Positions 5,457-7,361 of a stretch of 7,361 bases of DNA are shown piece after piece (the stretch's first letter is position 1; every line of letters starts with the position of its first letter). Source of the stretch: an uncultured Desulfovibrio sp. (GTDB lineage Bacteria; Desulfobacterota; Desulfovibrionia; Desulfovibrionales; Desulfovibrionaceae); the NCBI GenBank assembly GCA_937926875.1, contig CALBAX010000071.1, forward strand, positions 1 through 7,361. The letters run 5' to 3'. The notes beneath the pieces are model-generated. The model was not told the origin of the DNA, ran no database searches, and worked only from the letters and a program-made list of their open reading frames with translations. The position numbers and the translations under genes are program-made.

Positions 5457-5542
5457 ATGACGCGATAATTTCAGCTCCGCCCCGCGGACGCTGTGCATGC
5501 CACCCAAGCGTGGCCATAAAAATTTTTGGAGGATCTGACACC

Positions 5543-5833
5543 ATGAAACTGCAGCCCCTGAACGATCGTGTGCTGGTCAAGCGCCTGGAAACCGAAGAAA
5601 AGACCGCTGGCGGTCTGTACATCCCCGACACCGCCAAGGAAAAGCCCTGCAAGGGCCAGGTGATCGCTACCGGTCCCGGCAAGGTCCTGGAAAACGGCAC
5701 CCGCGTTGAACTGGCCGTCAAGAAGGGTGATCAGGTGCTCTTCAACAAGTACGCCGGCACCGAAGTCAAGCTGGACGGCATCGACCATCTGGTGATGCGC
5801 GAAGAAGACATCCTCGCCATCCTGACCGACTAA
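5543..5833 (+). CDS. groES: Co-chaperonin GroES
   Basis: The 96-residue product is full length for GroES and colinear with the family: MKLQPLNDRVLVKR at the N-terminus, the mobile loop at about residues 17-36 and the C-terminal REEDILAIL segment. The GroEL-contacting tripeptide in the loop is LYI (25-27) within GGLYIPD, where enteric GroES has IVL. Seven subunits form the lid that closes the GroEL folding chamber in an ATP-dependent cycle in the cytoplasm. The ATG at 5543 is chosen because GGAGGA (5528-5533) precedes it and the family N-terminus begins there; the longer open frame upstream has no support. groEL begins 60 bases after the stop with no terminator between, so the two form one operon. 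Heat-shock control is expected for the family, but only candidate signals are visible here. Confidence 0.98.
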   Translation: MKLQPLNDRVLVKRLETEEKTAGGLYIPDTAKEKPCKGQVIATGPGKVLENGTRVELAVKKGDQVLFNKYAGTEVKLDGIDHLVMREEDILAILTD

Positions 5834-5893
5834 CGCACCCGCGCCGGTCCTACACTCTCTCCGCTTTTCGATTATTCCCAGGAGGAAAACATA

Positions 5894-7361
<1,468 letters not shown>

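Overview
The window reads as chromosomal DNA of a GC-rich (roughly 60%) Gram-negative bacterium. The GroES sequence (GGLYIPD mobile loop), the gene content and the codon use suggest a Desulfovibrio-type sulfate reducer. That placement is inference from family resemblance; no search was run.

Layout, left to right: (1) a minus-strand gene for the membrane half of an MprF-type lipid flippase/aminoacyl-phosphatidylglycerol synthase, running off the left edge. The first ~57 bases differ in composition and may be a junction with other DNA. (2) A divergent control region (1453-1687) with a strong plus-strand promoter and a complete intrinsic terminator inside the greA leader. (3) greA with its own terminator. 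(4) A promoter followed by two nearly touching genes, an AI-2E/UPF0118-family membrane transporter and a short secreted D-alanyl-D-alanine carboxypeptidase-family protein. (5) A promoter followed by tatA and a tandem-ACT-domain gene, closed by a strong terminator. (6) A 440-bp gene-free stretch whose right half is AT-rich, with phased A/T tracts, inverted repeats and candidate promoters. (7) groES and groEL, the latter cut by the right edge.

Functionally this is mostly housekeeping and envelope biology: transcript-cleavage factor, chaperonin, Tat export, peptidoglycan trimming and lipid modification. No phage, CRISPR, toxin-antitoxin or complete mobile element is visible. The most interesting signals are regulatory: a GraL-like attenuator in the greA leader, the built-up groESL upstream region, and the abrupt composition change at the left edge.
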